In this document: positions 22,193 through 31,420 of the stretch, in pieces
Numbering within the stretch: position 1 is the first letter of the stretch
Layout: every line of letters starts with the position of its first letter
Notes under the pieces: model-generated
What the model saw: the letters and a program-made list of their open reading frames with translations, nothing else
Databases searched by the model: none
Told to the model about the DNA's origin: nothing
Made by a program: the position numbers and the translations under genes
NCBI GenBank assembly: GCA_023435025.1
Contig: JAEYSE010000022.1
Location: forward strand, 1 to 64,000
Length of the DNA: 64,000 bases
Source of the DNA: Bacillota bacterium
GTDB lineage: Bacteria > Bacillota > Clostridia > Christensenellales > CAG-138
Direction: 5' to 3'

Positions 22193-22347
22193 CAATTCGT
22201 ACTCATTGACAAACGACAAATCAAATGTCAAAAATCCTTCCGCTTCGCTAAGAACTGCATCAAGGCACGCCCTCCCCTCTCATGAGACGAATTGAAACGG
22301 CTTACTTTTTCGCCGCACAAGCGGCAAATAAATAAGGAGGAGAGATC

Positions 22348-23451
22348 ATGAAAAAGGTACTTTCTTTTGTCGTTGCGTTGTTGATGATCGCCACGATCTT
22401 CACGGGATGTCAGACGACGACTCCGGCACAGCAAACCGCCACGGAAGCGCCCGCCGCTCCCGCGGAACCCGCGGCTCCCGCAGAACCCGCCGCCACCGAG
22501 GCACCCAAGCCGCTTAAAATCGCATTCTTCGTATCGGATCTGAGCAACGTGTTCCACCAGGGTCAGGTTGCCGAAGCGCAGAAGTATGCAAAGGAAAAAT
22601 ATGGCGCGGAAGTGTATGCGTTTGACGGCCAGTCGGACGGCACCGTCATGACCCAGAACATCGACCAGATACTGGCGCAGGGCATGGACATGGCTACCCT
22701 GCACGTCTGGGATGACGAGGCCGCCATCCCCGGCATCAAGGCCGCTCTGGAAGCTGGCGTAACAATGGCTTCCTTCTTCGGTCCCTTCCCCGGAACCGGC
22801 ATGCCGGTTGTCCGCAGCGATGAAGCGGGCGTCTCTTTCCAAATGGGTGTCGAAATGGCAATGCAGTGGACAAAAGCTTACCCGGATAAGCCCATCGTCA
22901 TGGTGCAGCTGGGCTGGCCCAACCACACCGAAGTAAAATCCGGTCGTACCGATCCGTTCGTAGAGGGCGTGCGTTCTGTAGCGCCCAGCGCAGTGGACCT
23001 TGGCTGCCGTGATGCCTCCGCCGGCCCCGACGCTGCCAAGCAGATCATTGCCGACCTTTGCGTCACCCACCCCGAAGTGAACCTGATCTATTCCGAAGCA
23101 TCCAACCTGACCGTAGGCACCATGGCGGCTCTGCGCGAAGCCGGGCGCGGCAAGTTCCAGGATGGCAAGCCGCTGACCGAAATCGTCTGCAGCGTGGACT
23201 TTGACGCCGTGGAAATGAAGGACGTATACGATCCCAACAGTTCCCTGAAGCTCTCCATGGGCCTGCCGCCGGTGGAAACCGCCCGCGCGAGAATTGACAA
23301 CCTCTTTGCTATCCGCAACGGTGAACTCGCCCAGATCGGCGAAACCGAAGTGGAGACCTTCGCAAAGGCGTACAATGTGTCCTACTGGACCATGCCGCGC
23401 GAGGAAGCCTCAAGGTGGCTCAAAGAACAGTTCGGCGTTGACGTGCAATAA
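22348..23451 (+). CDS. Sugar ABC transporter substrate-binding lipoprotein
   Basis: A 367-aa type I periplasmic-binding-fold protein of the ribose/galactose class. The signal peptide ends in FTGC, so C21 would be lipidated and the protein anchored outside the membrane. An Ala/Pro/Glu-rich linker (about 25-50) precedes the binding domain, which starts KIAFFVSDLSNVFHQGQ. It opens the import operon, and an AGGAGGAG site precedes the ATG. The bound sugar cannot be read from sequence; the downstream genes suggest a pentose, pentulose or related polyol. Confidence 0.9.
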   Translation: MKKVLSFVVALLMIATIFTGCQTTTPAQQTATEAPAAPAEPAAPAEPAATEAPKPLKIAFFVSDLSNVFHQGQVAEAQKYAKEKYGAEVYAFDGQSDGTVMTQNIDQILAQGMDMATLHVWDDEAAIPGIKAALEAGVTMASFFGPFPGTGMPVVRSDEAGVSFQMGVEMAMQWTKAYPDKPIVMVQLGWPNHTEVKSGRTDPFVEGVRSVAPSAVDLGCRDASAGPDAAKQIIADLCVTHPEVNLIYSEASNLTVGTMAALREAGRGKFQDGKPLTEIVCSVDFDAVEMKDVYDPNSSLKLSMGLPPVETARARIDNLFAIRNGELAQIGETEVETFAKAYNVSYWTMPREEASRWLKEQFGVDVQ

Positions 23452-23472
23452 CGAAACTACAAGGCACCTAGT

Positions 23473-23502
23473 AGCGGGGAGGGAGCCTCTTCCCTTCCCG
23501 CT
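23473..23502 (+). terminator. Hairpin after binding-protein gene
   Basis: AGCGGGgAGGGA pairs with TCCCTtCCCGCT directly after the binding-protein gene. Such hairpins commonly protect the upstream mRNA so that binding protein is made in excess over the membrane parts. Confidence 0.6.
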
Positions 23503-23527
23503 TAAACTTTACTTCGGGGTGAGAACT

Positions 23528-25021
23528 ATGAAAAGCGATACAGTGCTGGAAATTCAAAATCTCGTTAAGGATTATCCCGGCGTTCGCGCGGTCAACGATG
23601 TCACCTTTTCCATCAAGCGAAACACCATACATTGCCTGGTGGGCGAGAACGGCGCGGGAAAATCTACCTTAATTAAAATACTCACCGGTGCTGTCGCGCG
23701 CACCGGCGGCGTTGTGCTGCTAAACGGCAGCGAATACTGTGCCACTAATCCCAAAGAAGCCAAGCAAAAGGGAATCAGCACCCTGTTCCAGGAACTCAAC
23801 GTAGTGGATCAGCTGACCGTAGAGGAAAACCTGACGCTGGGCGTGGAAGATACGTCGTTCGGGTTTTTAAAAAAGACCGACAAAATTAAAAAAATAATCA
23901 AAGTGCTTGAAAGCCTGGAGCCTTCCATAGACCCGCACCAGCGCGTTTCCACTTTGAGCGTTGCAAAAAAGCAGATCGTGGAAATTGCCAAAGCCGTGGC
24001 GAGCGAGGCCGATATCATCATTATGGACGAACCTACTGCCGCCATATCGGAGGCCGAGATTAACCGGCTTTTCACAATCATAAGAGGACTGCGGGAAAAG
24101 AACGTTACCGTTATTTATATATCCCATAGGCTGGATGAGATTTTTGCCCTGGGGGATTATGTCACCGTCATGCGGGATGGCAAACATATCGAAACCAAGC
24201 CCGTAAGCGAGGTAAAGGACCGAGCGGAACTGATCCGGCTGATGATAGGCAAGACCGTGTTTGAGTCTTATACCCCGCCTGAAACCCGCGCAGTTGAACC
24301 AATATTGGAAATCTCGAATTTGTGCAACCACAAGCTCAAGGATATCACGCTTACGGTGAAGAAAGGCGAGATCGTTGGCTTTTACGGCCTGGTGGGCGCC
24401 GGTAAGACGGAGCTTGCGCGCGCCATATACGGCGCCGACCCGTATTGCGGTGAGATTCGCTTTAAGGGCAAGTCCCTGCAGCTTTCGCCCAGCAAAGCCA
24501 TAGAGGCGGGCATCGCGCTGGTGCCGGAGGAACGCCGTTCCCAGGGGTTGTTCACCATATTGACCATTCGCGCCAACGTACCCGTCATGAACATGAAAAA
24601 GATTTCAAAACGCGGCTTTATCGATACCGCAAAGGAAAAGAGGGTTGCGGAGGAATACATGGAGCAGCTCCGCATTGTTTCAAGCGGCATCGAAAAAGAA
24701 ACCGCAAAGCTTTCGGGCGGCAACCAGCAGAAGGTGGTATTCTCCAAATGCCTGTTTGCAGACGCGGATTTGTTGATGTTGGATGAACCGACCCGCGGCA
24801 TAGACGTGGGTGCGAAAAGTGAGATATACTCCATCATCCGCCAGCTGTCCCGGGAAGGAAAATCCATACTGATATTCTCCTCCGAACTCCCGGAAATCAT
24901 GAACCTCTGTGACAGCATCTACCTGCTCTATGACGGGGAGTTAAAGGCCAGCCTGCAGAACTGCAGCGACATCAATTATGAGGACATCATGCATACCGTG
25001 ACGGGAGGTGAACAGCAGTGA
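23528..25021 (+). CDS. Sugar ABC transporter ATP-binding protein (tandem ABC)
   Basis: A 497-aa RbsA/MglA-type ATPase with two ABC domains. The first has Walker A GENGAGKST, a degenerate signature LSVAKKQ and Walker B IIMDEPTAAIS; the second has GLVGAGKTE, signature LSGGNQQK and LMLDEPTRGID. I place the start at ATG 23528 (MKSDTVLEIQNL), since the open frame upstream merely overlaps the preceding gene and the family begins here. It energises uptake with the two following permeases. Its stop overlaps the next start (GTGA). Confidence 0.93.
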   Translation: MKSDTVLEIQNLVKDYPGVRAVNDVTFSIKRNTIHCLVGENGAGKSTLIKILTGAVARTGGVVLLNGSEYCATNPKEAKQKGISTLFQELNVVDQLTVEENLTLGVEDTSFGFLKKTDKIKKIIKVLESLEPSIDPHQRVSTLSVAKKQIVEIAKAVASEADIIIMDEPTAAISEAEINRLFTIIRGLREKNVTVIYISHRLDEIFALGDYVTVMRDGKHIETKPVSEVKDRAELIRLMIGKTVFESYTPPETRAVEPILEISNLCNHKLKDITLTVKKGEIVGFYGLVGAGKTELARAIYGADPYCGEIRFKGKSLQLSPSKAIEAGIALVPEERRSQGLFTILTIRANVPVMNMKKISKRGFIDTAKEKRVAEEYMEQLRIVSSGIEKETAKLSGGNQQKVVFSKCLFADADLLMLDEPTRGIDVGAKSEIYSIIRQLSREGKSILIFSSELPEIMNLCDSIYLLYDGELKASLQNCSDINYEDIMHTVTGGEQQ

Positions 25022-26031
25022 ATAAAAGCAAGACGGGCTTGACCAAAAAAATGAGCAACGACGCCTATATCACGCTGTTCATGGCGTTCGTGCTCGTGGT
25101 GTTGTTTGCCATCGCATGCGCGTTCGTTCCAAACTTCTTTCTCCCGCGCAACATGCTTAACCTCGTCACCAACTACTGGCATGTCATCATACTGGGCATA
25201 GGCGTCACCTTCCTGCTGATTACCGGAAACTTCGATATGTCGGTCAGCGGCGTTATCGCAATGAGCGGCGTGCTCTCGGTATACTTCTGCCAGACTGCGG
25301 ACGCAGCGCTCGCACCTCTTTCCCGCGGGCTGGGTCTCCCCTACGGCATAGCAGTCGTGCTTACCCTTTTATGCGCGCTGCTGATTGGCGGTATTAACGC
25401 GTTCTTTATCGCGAAGCTGAAGGTCGCCTCCATTATCGTCACATTGGGCACCATGTCCGTATCCCGCGGCATCGCACAGATCGCCGCGCTGGGCGCGCAG
25501 CGCAACACCAGCTTGCCCGATGTCTACGGCATAATAGGCAACGGAACGCTGCCGGGCACCCCCATCAAATTACCTGTTCTAATTATGGTGGTATTGGTGG
25601 CCATCGCAGTCGTTATAGAGAAAAAGTACGTATTCGGCCGGCGCACATACCTGATCGGCGCGAACATGGAGGCCGCGCGGCTCTCCGGTGTTAAGGTCGT
25701 AAAACACCTGACGCTTCTCTATCTCGCCAGCGCGTTTCTGGCGGGCGTCACGGGGCTCCTTATGGCGTCCGAATATAAGGCGGGGCTAAGTAACCGCGCT
25801 ATCGGCTATGAGTTTGATGCGCTTGTCATCGCCCTGTTAGGCGGCACAAGCATATCAGGCGGGTTCGGTTCGGTACTGGGTACGGTGATCGGCGCGCTGA
25901 TACTTTCAGTGGTCACGTCCGCGGCCACAGGGCTTCTGCTTTCGCCCGACTGGCAGTTCTTTATCAAGGGCGTGGTGACATTCCTGGCCATTCTTGCGCA
26001 GGGCATTGCCCTAAACAGGAGAAAGGGGTAA
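25018..26031 (+). CDS. Sugar ABC transporter permease 1
   Basis: A 337-aa integral membrane protein of the RbsC-like permease family with about nine to ten hydrophobic segments. The family motif around GGTSISGGFGSVLGTVIGA, which contacts the ATPase, is near residue 280. The GTG start overlaps the ATPase stop by four bases. It pairs with the next gene to form a heterodimeric channel. Confidence 0.92.
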   Translation: MNKSKTGLTKKMSNDAYITLFMAFVLVVLFAIACAFVPNFFLPRNMLNLVTNYWHVIILGIGVTFLLITGNFDMSVSGVIAMSGVLSVYFCQTADAALAPLSRGLGLPYGIAVVLTLLCALLIGGINAFFIAKLKVASIIVTLGTMSVSRGIAQIAALGAQRNTSLPDVYGIIGNGTLPGTPIKLPVLIMVVLVAIAVVIEKKYVFGRRTYLIGANMEAARLSGVKVVKHLTLLYLASAFLAGVTGLLMASEYKAGLSNRAIGYEFDALVIALLGGTSISGGFGSVLGTVIGALILSVVTSAATGLLLSPDWQFFIKGVVTFLAILAQGIALNRRKG

Positions 26032-26036
26032 GACTT

Positions 26037-27065
26037 ATGGCAAGAAACCTGAACTGTTCCGCCCCGCGGCGTCAAACGGACTGGAAAGCGGTATTCAAAA
26101 ACGTCTACATCTACGTCGTGCTGTTTTGCATCGTTACCATATTCTCGGTAATGAAGCTGGATGAAGTATCCTTCTTCGGCCGCGGCCACTTCCTGGGCAA
26201 AGACAGCCTCATTCACCTGATGCGCATGTCCGTACCCATCATGACTCTGAGCGGCGGGTTTACGCTGCTGATGATTTCGGGTCACATGGATCTTTCCGTG
26301 GGAAGCGCGATGAGCTTAAGCTCCGTCGTATTTGCCTGGCTGGTATTAAACGGCGTATCCCTGCCGCTTGCCATGCTGGTCACCGTCGCCCTGGGCGTAG
26401 TGCTCGGCCTGATCAACGGATATCTGGTGATGAAGCTCCGCATTACGCCGGTTATCGCCACGCTGGTCACGCTCAACATATTCAAGGGCGTGGCACTGCT
26501 GATCGTTCCGGACGGTATCTCCGGCATCAAAAGCACGGATACGCAGACAATGCCCGCATTTATCAGCGATTATGCGCGAAAGCCGCTGCTGTTGGGGCTA
26601 CCCGCCGCGTTCTATGTAGCGGTGGCGCTCATTCTCATACTGGTTATCGTCCAGCGCAGGACCATACTTGGTAAGTACGCCGCGGCCATCGGCGGTAACC
26701 GCACTGCGGCGGAGCTTTCAGGCATCAACGCGGTGAAGATCGGGTGGATACTCTACGTTATTGTGGGCGTACTGGCGGCGTTCGCCGGGTTTGCGCGGGC
26801 AAGCTACATGTCTTTGGGCGACCCACTTTCGGGCGACGGTATGGAAACGGACCTGATTATTGCGGTGCTTTTAGGAGGCACAGCGTTCTCGGGCGGGGAG
26901 GGCTCGGTGGCAAAGACAATCGTCGGAGCGCTGATTATCATGTGCATGACGACCGGGCTTATGACGGTAATAGAGCCGTTTTACCAGATGTTCTTTAAGG
27001 GCGCGGTGTTGATACTTGCGGTCACGCTCAACCATCTCCTGGTGCGGCAAAAGGTCTGCGCCTAG
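26037..27065 (+). CDS. Sugar ABC transporter permease 2
   Basis: A 342-aa paralogue of the preceding permease, with the matching LLGGTAFSGGEGSVAKT coupling motif and a longer cytoplasmic N-terminus. It starts five bases after permease 1, so the two are co-translated. Having two different permeases with one tandem ATPase is common for pentose and autoinducer-type importers. Confidence 0.92.
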   Translation: MARNLNCSAPRRQTDWKAVFKNVYIYVVLFCIVTIFSVMKLDEVSFFGRGHFLGKDSLIHLMRMSVPIMTLSGGFTLLMISGHMDLSVGSAMSLSSVVFAWLVLNGVSLPLAMLVTVALGVVLGLINGYLVMKLRITPVIATLVTLNIFKGVALLIVPDGISGIKSTDTQTMPAFISDYARKPLLLGLPAAFYVAVALILILVIVQRRTILGKYAAAIGGNRTAAELSGINAVKIGWILYVIVGVLAAFAGFARASYMSLGDPLSGDGMETDLIIAVLLGGTAFSGGEGSVAKTIVGALIIMCMTTGLMTVIEPFYQMFFKGAVLILAVTLNHLLVRQKVCA

Positions 27066-27114
27066 CGCATAGGAAAAGAAATCTCTAAAGTTCTTGATTG
27101 AATGGAGTATTTTT

Positions 27115-27969
27115 GTGGATGCGGTGAATTTATTCGGTCTGTATGAAAAGGCGCTTCCCGCATACTTAAGCTGGGAGGAAAAGCTCTCCTTCGCAAAATA
27201 TGCCGGATACGATTTCGTAGAGATGAGCACAGATGAATCGGACGAACGGCTGGAACGCCTGTACCGCAAGGAGGCGCAGGATGAACTGATCAGCGCCATA
27301 CAGAAAACGGGCGTTCCCGTGCTGACCATGTGCTTGAGCGGGAACCGACGCTACCCCATAGGCAGCCGGGAAAAGAATATTCGTGAAACTGGCGTGGACC
27401 TTATAAAACGCGCCATCAATCTCTCCGTGGCGGTTGGCATACGGGTAATCCAGCTTGCGGGGTATGACGAATATTACAACGAATCGGACGAAAGCACGCG
27501 CGCTTTCTTTGCCGAATCTCTTCGGGACTGCGTTGACTCCGCCGCGCGCTACGGCGTAATGCTGGCGATTGAAACCATGGATACGGAGCTGATGGGCTCT
27601 ATATCCAATATCATGTCCTACATCAAAGAGATCGGGTCCCCCTGGCTGAGCGTGTACCCGGATATCGGCAACCTTTCCTCCCGCAAGGTGGATATCGAAG
27701 CCGATTTTAAGGCCGGCTGCGGGCATATCGCCGCCATACACCTGAAAGACACGCGGGAAAACGAGTTCCGGCGCGTGGGGTTCGGGGAAGGTATTGTGGA
27801 TTTTACAGGCTTCTTCCGGCTGATCAAAGCCATTGGTTACAAAGGCCCGTTCGTGGTGGAGATGTGGTCGGACGACAATTTAAACTCCATACCCGACGTC
27901 AAGCGGGCAAGGGAATTCCTTTTGAGCAAGCAGGCAGAGGCCGCGCTCGCTGAGGCGCAGGAAGCATAA
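27115..27969 (+). CDS. ulaE: L-ribulose/L-xylulose 5-phosphate 3-epimerase (UlaE-like)
   Basis: A TIM-barrel epimerase that closely follows E. coli UlaE: YEKALPA, GYDFVEMS-DES, GIRVIQLAGYD-YY, YPDIGNLS, IHLKDT and FGEGIVDF. UlaE converts L-xylulose 5-phosphate to L-ribulose 5-phosphate. I choose GTG 27115, with GGAG seven bases upstream, giving 284 aa, the same as UlaE; an in-frame TTG at 27094 lacks a binding site. It sits in the import operon, which suggests a pathway through L-pentulose phosphates. Metal-binding Glu/Asp/His residues appear intact. Confidence 0.85.
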   Translation: MDAVNLFGLYEKALPAYLSWEEKLSFAKYAGYDFVEMSTDESDERLERLYRKEAQDELISAIQKTGVPVLTMCLSGNRRYPIGSREKNIRETGVDLIKRAINLSVAVGIRVIQLAGYDEYYNESDESTRAFFAESLRDCVDSAARYGVMLAIETMDTELMGSISNIMSYIKEIGSPWLSVYPDIGNLSSRKVDIEADFKAGCGHIAAIHLKDTRENEFRRVGFGEGIVDFTGFFRLIKAIGYKGPFVVEMWSDDNLNSIPDVKRAREFLLSKQAEAALAEAQEA

Positions 27970-28003
27970 TCAAATATTTAGAAAAGAAAGCGAGGATCTG
28001 GGC

Positions 28004-29164
28004 ATGTTGGAATTTGAGAATAACGTACCGGTTCATGTGGTATTTGGGTTAAAGAAACTTGAAACGATCGGCGTGCACGTAAAAGCGCACGGCAGAAAGG
28101 CGCTCATCGTAACCACAGGCAACTTCTTTGAGAAAAACGGCCTGGTGGGCAGAATTCAGGGCTATCTAAGCGCCGAAGGCATACAGAGCGAGTATTTCTA
28201 CGATGTCTCGCCCAACCCCCACCTCCATGAAGCGCTTGCGGGCGCAGAATTCGCCAAGAAGACCGGCTGCGACCTCGTCATCGGCCTGGGCGGCGGCAGC
28301 GCCATAGACGGAGCCAAATGTATCGCCGTGGCCGTAGCGCAAGGCGGCGAAGACATATGGGACTACTGGATGGGCAAAAAGACCATATACGCGGCGCTGC
28401 CCATTATCGCCGTAACCACCACTTCCGGCACGGGCAGCCACATCTCCCCGTACTCGGTCATCACCAATACGGAAACCGGCGAAAAGCCCGGCGCGGGTTC
28501 TCCGCTGCTTCACGCGAAAGTCGCCATCGTGGACCCGGAGCTGATGATATCGCTGCCTAAGAAAATGACAGCTTCCACAGGCTATGACGTACTCGCCCAC
28601 GCGATCGAGGCCTATACCAGTAAATCTGCAACGCCGTTCTCGGACCTCTACTGCGAGAAATCCATCAAGCTGGTGGGCAAATACCTGCGCCGCGTCGTAA
28701 ACGATGGCAGCGACGTTGAAGCCCGCGTGATGATGGCGCTGGCGGATACGTTCTCCGGCTACGGCATCAGCATCGCCGTTATCACCATGTGCCACGCCAT
28801 GGCGCACGCGGTAGGCGGCGTGTGCAACACCGTGCACGGCGAAAGCCTTGCCGCCATGACCCCCGCGGCCATGCGGCACAGCATGAATAAGAGCCCGGAA
28901 AAGTACAAAAACATCGGCGCGTGGCTAGAAGGCTATGACGTAGTACCCGCGGATTGGACCACCGAAAATACTGTGCAGGCCGTGGAAGCAGTCATCCGCG
29001 ATATCGGTATGTACGCTCCGCTTTCCACGCAGGGCGTAAAGCGCGAGGACTTTGACAAGATCATAGAAGGCACTATCGGCTACATGGCTGGCGGCTGCGA
29101 GATTGACCCCGCGGCACCGATTTCCGCCGACGATGTGCGCAAGGTTCTCGAGGCTGCCTTTTAA
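28004..29164 (+). CDS. Iron-containing alcohol dehydrogenase
   Basis: A 386-aa group III (iron-dependent) alcohol dehydrogenase. The NAD-binding motif GLGGGSAIDGAK and the metal ligands in DVLAHAIEAY and CHAMAHAVGG...NTVHGES are visible. It may reduce aldehyde to alcohol and so regenerate NAD for the aldehyde dehydrogenase of the BMC operon, or may oxidise an imported polyol. It has no N-terminal encapsulation-type helix, which suggests a cytosolic location. It follows the epimerase by 34 bases. Confidence 0.9.
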   Translation: MLEFENNVPVHVVFGLKKLETIGVHVKAHGRKALIVTTGNFFEKNGLVGRIQGYLSAEGIQSEYFYDVSPNPHLHEALAGAEFAKKTGCDLVIGLGGGSAIDGAKCIAVAVAQGGEDIWDYWMGKKTIYAALPIIAVTTTSGTGSHISPYSVITNTETGEKPGAGSPLLHAKVAIVDPELMISLPKKMTASTGYDVLAHAIEAYTSKSATPFSDLYCEKSIKLVGKYLRRVVNDGSDVEARVMMALADTFSGYGISIAVITMCHAMAHAVGGVCNTVHGESLAAMTPAAMRHSMNKSPEKYKNIGAWLEGYDVVPADWTTENTVQAVEAVIRDIGMYAPLSTQGVKREDFDKIIEGTIGYMAGGCEIDPAAPISADDVRKVLEAAF

Positions 29165-29176
29165 GGAGGCGGGCAT

Positions 29177-29692
29177 ATGCGGACGATCGGATATAAAAAG
29201 CTTACGAGGGACGCGTTCGCGCCCTATGGTACGTATGCAAGCATACTCAACCCGGAGGGCTGCCGCTTCGGCGAACCTCCGGTAGAGTTCTACCGCGATA
29301 TGGCGCAGCAAACTCTGGGCGCAGGCGTCGGCATGGTATCCTATTCCTGCTGCGTGGTGCGCCAGAGGCCCGATTGGGTGCTGGAAAACGCGGAATACCA
29401 CAACCACACCTGCGAGGCCATACTCTGTCTGGACGGCGATTACCTGATGCATGTCGCCCCCGCCTGCCAGGAGCATGAGGAGCCGTGGGACAATATTGAG
29501 GTGTTTTTGATTCCCAAGGGTACTTTGGTGGTCACAAGGCCCGGCGTTTGGCATCAGGCAGGATTTCCTTACGGCTGCGGCGAAGTACATATACTGTGCG
29601 CGCTGCCCGAACGCGCGTACGCCAACGATTGCATCTGCAAAACCATACCGGCTGATAAGCGCATCCAAGTGCTGGATGCGATGATGGAATAA
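29177..29692 (+). CDS. Ureidoglycolate lyase-like cupin (AllA superfamily)
   Basis: A 171-aa protein with the AllA-type layout: an N-terminal LTRDAFAPYG motif, a central HNHTCEAILCLDGDY cupin strand pair, then VVTRPGVWHQAGFPYG. AllA splits ureidoglycolate, but no purine-degradation gene is near. In this sugar operon it more likely acts on a sugar or sugar acid, for example as an isomerase or lyase; this is inference only. It begins 12 bases after the alcohol dehydrogenase with an AAGGAGG site. Confidence 0.7.
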   Translation: MRTIGYKKLTRDAFAPYGTYASILNPEGCRFGEPPVEFYRDMAQQTLGAGVGMVSYSCCVVRQRPDWVLENAEYHNHTCEAILCLDGDYLMHVAPACQEHEEPWDNIEVFLIPKGTLVVTRPGVWHQAGFPYGCGEVHILCALPERAYANDCICKTIPADKRIQVLDAMME

Positions 29693-29749
29693 AAACGCGC
29701 CCGTTCCTCCCGATGGCGTGGCGCGGGCAGGAATCAGAAAGGAGCGGGC

Positions 29750-31258
29750 ATGGGCAAACGGTATGTTCTGGGGCTTGACAATGGCGGGACGGTAATAAAA
29801 GCCGCGCTGTATGACGAAAACGGCGGCGCTTTAAGCTGCGCGCGCATCGGCGTTGACAGCATATTGGGCGAAAACGGCGAAGTCGAACGGGATATGGATA
29901 CGCTCTGGGCGGCGAACTGCGCAGTCCTGCGCGAGACCATAGAAAAATCCAACGTTGATCCCCGTCAAATCGCAGGCGTATCCCTTTCCGGCCACGGCAA
30001 CGGGCTGTACCTGGTGGATGAGGACTTACACCCCGTAAGGCTAGGCGTCTATTCCACCGATGCCCGTGCGGCGGCGTTTGTAAAGAAGCTTCAGCAAACG
30101 GGCGCAAGCCGCATCATGTTTGAAAAGACCATGTCGGCAGCCTACCCCGGCCAACCGGGACCGCTTTTAAACCATTTGCTGCAGTATGAACCGGAAGCCA
30201 TCAGAAAAGCAAAATGGGCGCTTGGCTGCAACGATTTTATCCGGCTCCGCCTTACAGGAGAGGCCTTCGGAGAAATTTCCGGTGCGTCGGCCGCGGGCAT
30301 ATTGAACCAAAAAACCCGCGGGTACGATCCTTTCCTGCTCGAAACGATGGGGATAGCAGGCTGCGGGAGGCTTTTCCCTCCCCTCTCCCCCTCCTTCGGG
30401 CTGTGTGGCGTGGTTTCCCGAAAAGCTTCGCAGGAAACCGGGCTTGCGGAGGGTACCCCTGTCGCTGGCGGCATGATAGACCTTACCGCCTGCGCCATCG
30501 CCATGGGCATGACGGATAAAAAAAGGCTCGCGCTGATTGCGGGCACATGGAGTATCAACGAGTATCTCGCGAATATCCCCCCCGTCGCGCCGGAGCTGCT
30601 GCTTTCATCGGTATATTGCATAGACGGCTACTACCTGGTGACGGATGGCAGCACGGCTTCTGCGGGCAACCTCGAATGGTTCGTGCAGGGCTTTTTGTCC
30701 TCCGAACGGGCGCAGATGCAGGCGGAGGGAAAGACAGTATATGACGCCGCAAATCATATGGTCGCTTCCATAATACATGAGGAGAGCAGCATACTCTTCC
30801 TGCCATTTTTATATGGTTCCAACGTGGACGCGGACGTCAAGGCCTGTTTCCTTGGCATCACCGGCAGGCACACAAAGGCCCATATGCTCCGCGCCATATA
30901 CGAGGGCGTTGTATTCTCCCACAAAACGCATGTGGAACGGCTTTTAAAATACCGCGATCGGCCGGAAGCCGTACGCATCGCGGGAGGGGCCGCAAGATCC
31001 CGCGTATGGGTACAGATGTTTGCGGATGCGTTGGGTCTGCCGGTTGAGGTATCGGCGGGAGAGGAATTGGGCACCATGGGCGCTGCGATGTGCGCGGGCG
31101 TGGCGACGGGGGTGTTCCCCTCGTTCCTTGAGGCAGCGAACCGATTCTCCAATGTCGCTTATATTGTGGAGCCCGACCTGAAAAGCAAAGAACGATACGC
31201 GCAGAAATACATGCTGTATCATAAGGCAATCGAACGGCTTTCGCAATTATGGATGTAA
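29750..31258 (+). CDS. FGGY-family carbohydrate kinase (L-xylulose kinase-like)
   Basis: A 502-aa sugar kinase. The N-terminal phosphate-binding LGLDNGGTVIKAALYD, the substrate segment SLSGHGNGLYLVD, and the C-terminal RIAGGAARSRVWVQMFADAL plus EELGTMGAAMCAG are typical of the LyxK/YiaP branch, which phosphorylates L-xylulose or 3-keto-L-gulonate. With the UlaE-type epimerase it would make L-xylulose 5-phosphate and then L-ribulose 5-phosphate. It is the last gene of the import operon, with AAAGGAGC upstream of the ATG. Confidence 0.87.
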   Translation: MGKRYVLGLDNGGTVIKAALYDENGGALSCARIGVDSILGENGEVERDMDTLWAANCAVLRETIEKSNVDPRQIAGVSLSGHGNGLYLVDEDLHPVRLGVYSTDARAAAFVKKLQQTGASRIMFEKTMSAAYPGQPGPLLNHLLQYEPEAIRKAKWALGCNDFIRLRLTGEAFGEISGASAAGILNQKTRGYDPFLLETMGIAGCGRLFPPLSPSFGLCGVVSRKASQETGLAEGTPVAGGMIDLTACAIAMGMTDKKRLALIAGTWSINEYLANIPPVAPELLLSSVYCIDGYYLVTDGSTASAGNLEWFVQGFLSSERAQMQAEGKTVYDAANHMVASIIHEESSILFLPFLYGSNVDADVKACFLGITGRHTKAHMLRAIYEGVVFSHKTHVERLLKYRDRPEAVRIAGGAARSRVWVQMFADALGLPVEVSAGEELGTMGAAMCAGVATGVFPSFLEAANRFSNVAYIVEPDLKSKERYAQKYMLYHKAIERLSQLWM

Positions 31259-31267
31259 ATGCAAAAT

Positions 31268-31303
31268 GTCCGCCACTCTTTGATGAATGGCGGGCGTTTC
31301 CTT
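31268..31303 (+). terminator. Probable terminator of the import operon
   Basis: GTCCGCCA pairs with TGGCGGGC (one G-T pair) just after the kinase stop, followed by an interrupted pyrimidine tract. Moderate strength only. Confidence 0.5.
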
Positions 31304-31349
31304 CTCCTTATACTTTTCAATGCGTTTTGACTTTTGTTATGAAATATTC

Positions 31350-31379
31350 TTGACATACAAATCCCGGCAGGGCTAAGAT
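31350..31379 (+). promoter_or_regulatory. Promoter of first SorC-type regulator
   Basis: TTGACA (31350-31355), 18-base spacer, TAAGAT (31374-31379). A TGAC-TTTT-GTTA near-palindrome (31328-31339) lies just upstream and resembles, with one mismatch, the TGAC-N4-GTCA elements of the two catabolic promoters. Confidence 0.55.
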
Positions 31380-31420
31380 GAAAGATGCATGGGATTTCCA
31401 ATAACTTTTGAGGTGGCTCG

